A DNA stretch of 64,000 nt from Athripsodes cinereus (Eukaryota > Arthropoda > Insecta > Trichoptera > Leptoceridae), in contig OX388321.1 of the NCBI GenBank assembly GCA_947579605.1, positions 24,667,614 to 24,731,613 on the forward strand. Direction: 5' to 3'. Numbering within the stretch: the first letter of the stretch is position 1; each line of letters opens with the position of its first letter. Below are positions 62,470 to 64,000 of this stretch, in pieces. Below the pieces are notes generated by a model. It did no database searches. It worked only from the letters and a program-made list of their open reading frames with translations, and was not told the DNA's origin. The translations under genes and the position numbers were made by a program.

Positions 62470-63895
62470 TTTCTGTGGCGATTAATATCTAGTAATTTAT
62501 CGGTAGTTATTTTGTTAATGTCCTTATCTATTACTGACAAATGAAAATATGGTTAAGAGTTGTACAAGTAATTTTGAGACCTAGGTTTCAACATGCAATA
62601 TCCTTTTCAAACTACAAGTGTAGTTAGACTACTCGAGTTGTGAAAGATGGATAGTTTTAGTCCTTCAGATAAAACGTAGTTATAAAAGATATATATTTTC
62701 TGAACTAAGACCCATAAACATTATCAATTCTACGGCTGTCGATGAGGCGTCATAAACAATATATTTTTTTTTTAAATGTCTAGAAATTGTTACATACTTA
62801 ATGCCTCTAAGATAAGTGAAACAATATTTTCTATTGTGATTGGACACTGAGGGACCTGAGGGTACCTTCTCTAGTCATTGACCTTTGATAAAAGACCGGG
62901 AATTCAATGGTAATATGCTCAATAGCACTTGTTAACTACCGTTCTTACCATTCTTACCATTCATTGTTTTTTTTTTTATAAATACTAATAAAAATAGGTA
63001 TATTTATGGGATTTCAGATATAAAGTTTGTCATAAACTTCAGCACTGGAAGGAGAGAGACCATTACCATCTGAATTCCATGGAGTGAAACACCATAATAA
63101 CTATATATTATTAATTTTATAAAATAATTTTACAACAAATTTGCACTGCTTTATCAGTCTAGTAAGTCTATGACTAAAGTATGTAGATATTGTGACAAAT
63201 TATGATTGCTCAGCGCCATAGTCATACTACAGGCAATTAAGGCCGTTCTAAAGGGAACCTCATTTCATATTGTTTTCTTTATAATTTCCTACCCACTTCT
63301 GAGTTGGGTTCTAAGCCAGCAATGGTATTATTTTATGCACATTGCACGTGTATACAGGTCTTCATAGAATAAAAAAAATACAAGTTATTCCATAAACAAT
63401 AAGTAATAATATTATAATATAGAATAACAACATTGGTTAGGATTGTGGTTTGTGGCTAACGAAGGGTTGATATTAAATTTGAAACTTATGCCCTAAACAA
63501 TTCTCCCTTTGCTACCCCTGTTTCATAATATGTATAACAATAATAATATAATTGAGAATACGTATCCAAAAGCCAGCCAACCCACACATTTAAGCTTGAA
63601 ATTTTAGTCTATAATGTTAAGTAATTTAAAGACGATATTTCCATAGCTTTATTTTCAGGGTTTGGTTGTCTCTTGCTCAATTATAATAATTTATAATTGT
63701 ACTCAGAACTGGAACTTATTAAAATAATCCCGCAATAAATACCTGCTTTAAATGTTTCTATGAAAATTGTGGTCTAAGGGTATTACTAAAGAGGCACAAG
63801 GCATCCTAGTTGCATTTGATGATGAAATATAAGTTTTTTTTGTAATAAACTCTCCTTAATTTACGAAGATTATGTTGAAATTACCTCTTTTTCCA
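62470..63895. other. No gene seen
   Basis: AT-rich, no recognisable features. Confidence 0.45.
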
Positions 63896-64000
63896 GATGT
63901 TTCAGGAGTCCAAGGAACCCTATTTATCTGTTTGGGTGACAATTAGGTAATTTTTCTTTTTAACTCTCTAGAATCGATCAGTACCACTATGCCAGTAATG
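63896..64000. repeat. Second copy of the 58.4-kb repeat, cut by the window end
   Basis: TTCAGGAGTCCAAGGAACCC, TATTTATCTGTTTGGGTGAC and CACTATGCCAGT match 58.41-58.51 kb in the same orientation. It runs off the window. Confidence 0.65.

Overview
The window is eukaryotic, AT-rich and almost gene-free: about 64 kb of insect-type repeat landscape. I infer Lepidoptera from the mix of tRNA-derived SINEs, RTE-like and CR1-like LINE tails, Penelope-like fragments and many foldback elements, but no diagnostic single-copy gene proves it. There are no bacterial operons, rRNA genes or CRISPR arrays. The only host-gene traces are a frameshifted terminal exon resembling ALG1 (35.3-35.6 kb, minus), a decayed EGF-like exon split by a hAT-type MITE (4.8-5.5 kb, minus), and two unrecognised exon-like open stretches (28.98-29.20 kb plus; 55.15-55.35 kb minus). 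The window therefore looks intergenic or deep-intronic.

Layout. 0-9.7 kb: old SINE, LINE, Penelope and foldback fragments. 9.78-14.86 kb: a complete two-ORF CR1-like LINE with both frames open, a (TTA)n tail and a possible 10-bp target duplication. 15.2-16.9 kb: a tRNA-derived SINE and Penelope-type 3' ends, including a perfect 97-bp inverted repeat. 17.57-25.30 kb: a complete, young LTR retrotransposon with 1714-bp LTRs, a 4-bp target duplication and a tRNA-Lys primer-binding site. Its only convincing protein is a Gag-like protein with a C-terminal membrane segment, and it has no pol. 25.4-35 kb: LINE 3' ends, SINEs and hairpins. 35-39 kb: the ALG1 fragment, two TIR elements and two Penelope-type ends. 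40.5-41.45 kb: a 102-bp tandem array with a perfect TGACGTCA in seven units. 42-45.4 kb: a foldback element, a SINE and a 5'-truncated RTE LINE with a 12-bp target duplication. 46-51 kb: LINE tails. 51.77-54.61 kb: a 2341-bp TIR element with a TCTA duplication, nested in an unnamed 406-bp repeat family that also occurs at 42.0, 43.6, 56.3 and 59.5 kb. 55-64 kb: more LINE and SINE fragments and a clean hAT MITE with an 8-bp duplication.

How the parts relate. The LINEs are the probable source of reverse transcriptase for the SINEs; one SINE family shares the RTE-type 3' tail. The LTR element must borrow pol from a relative. Penelope-type ends of several unrelated subfamilies share a CTGAWGA-hairpin-GAAA motif that resembles the conserved boxes of a hammerhead ribozyme. 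The most novel items are the gag-only LTR element with a membrane-anchored Gag, this shared Penelope-end motif, the nested TIR element, and the permuted 406-bp family.
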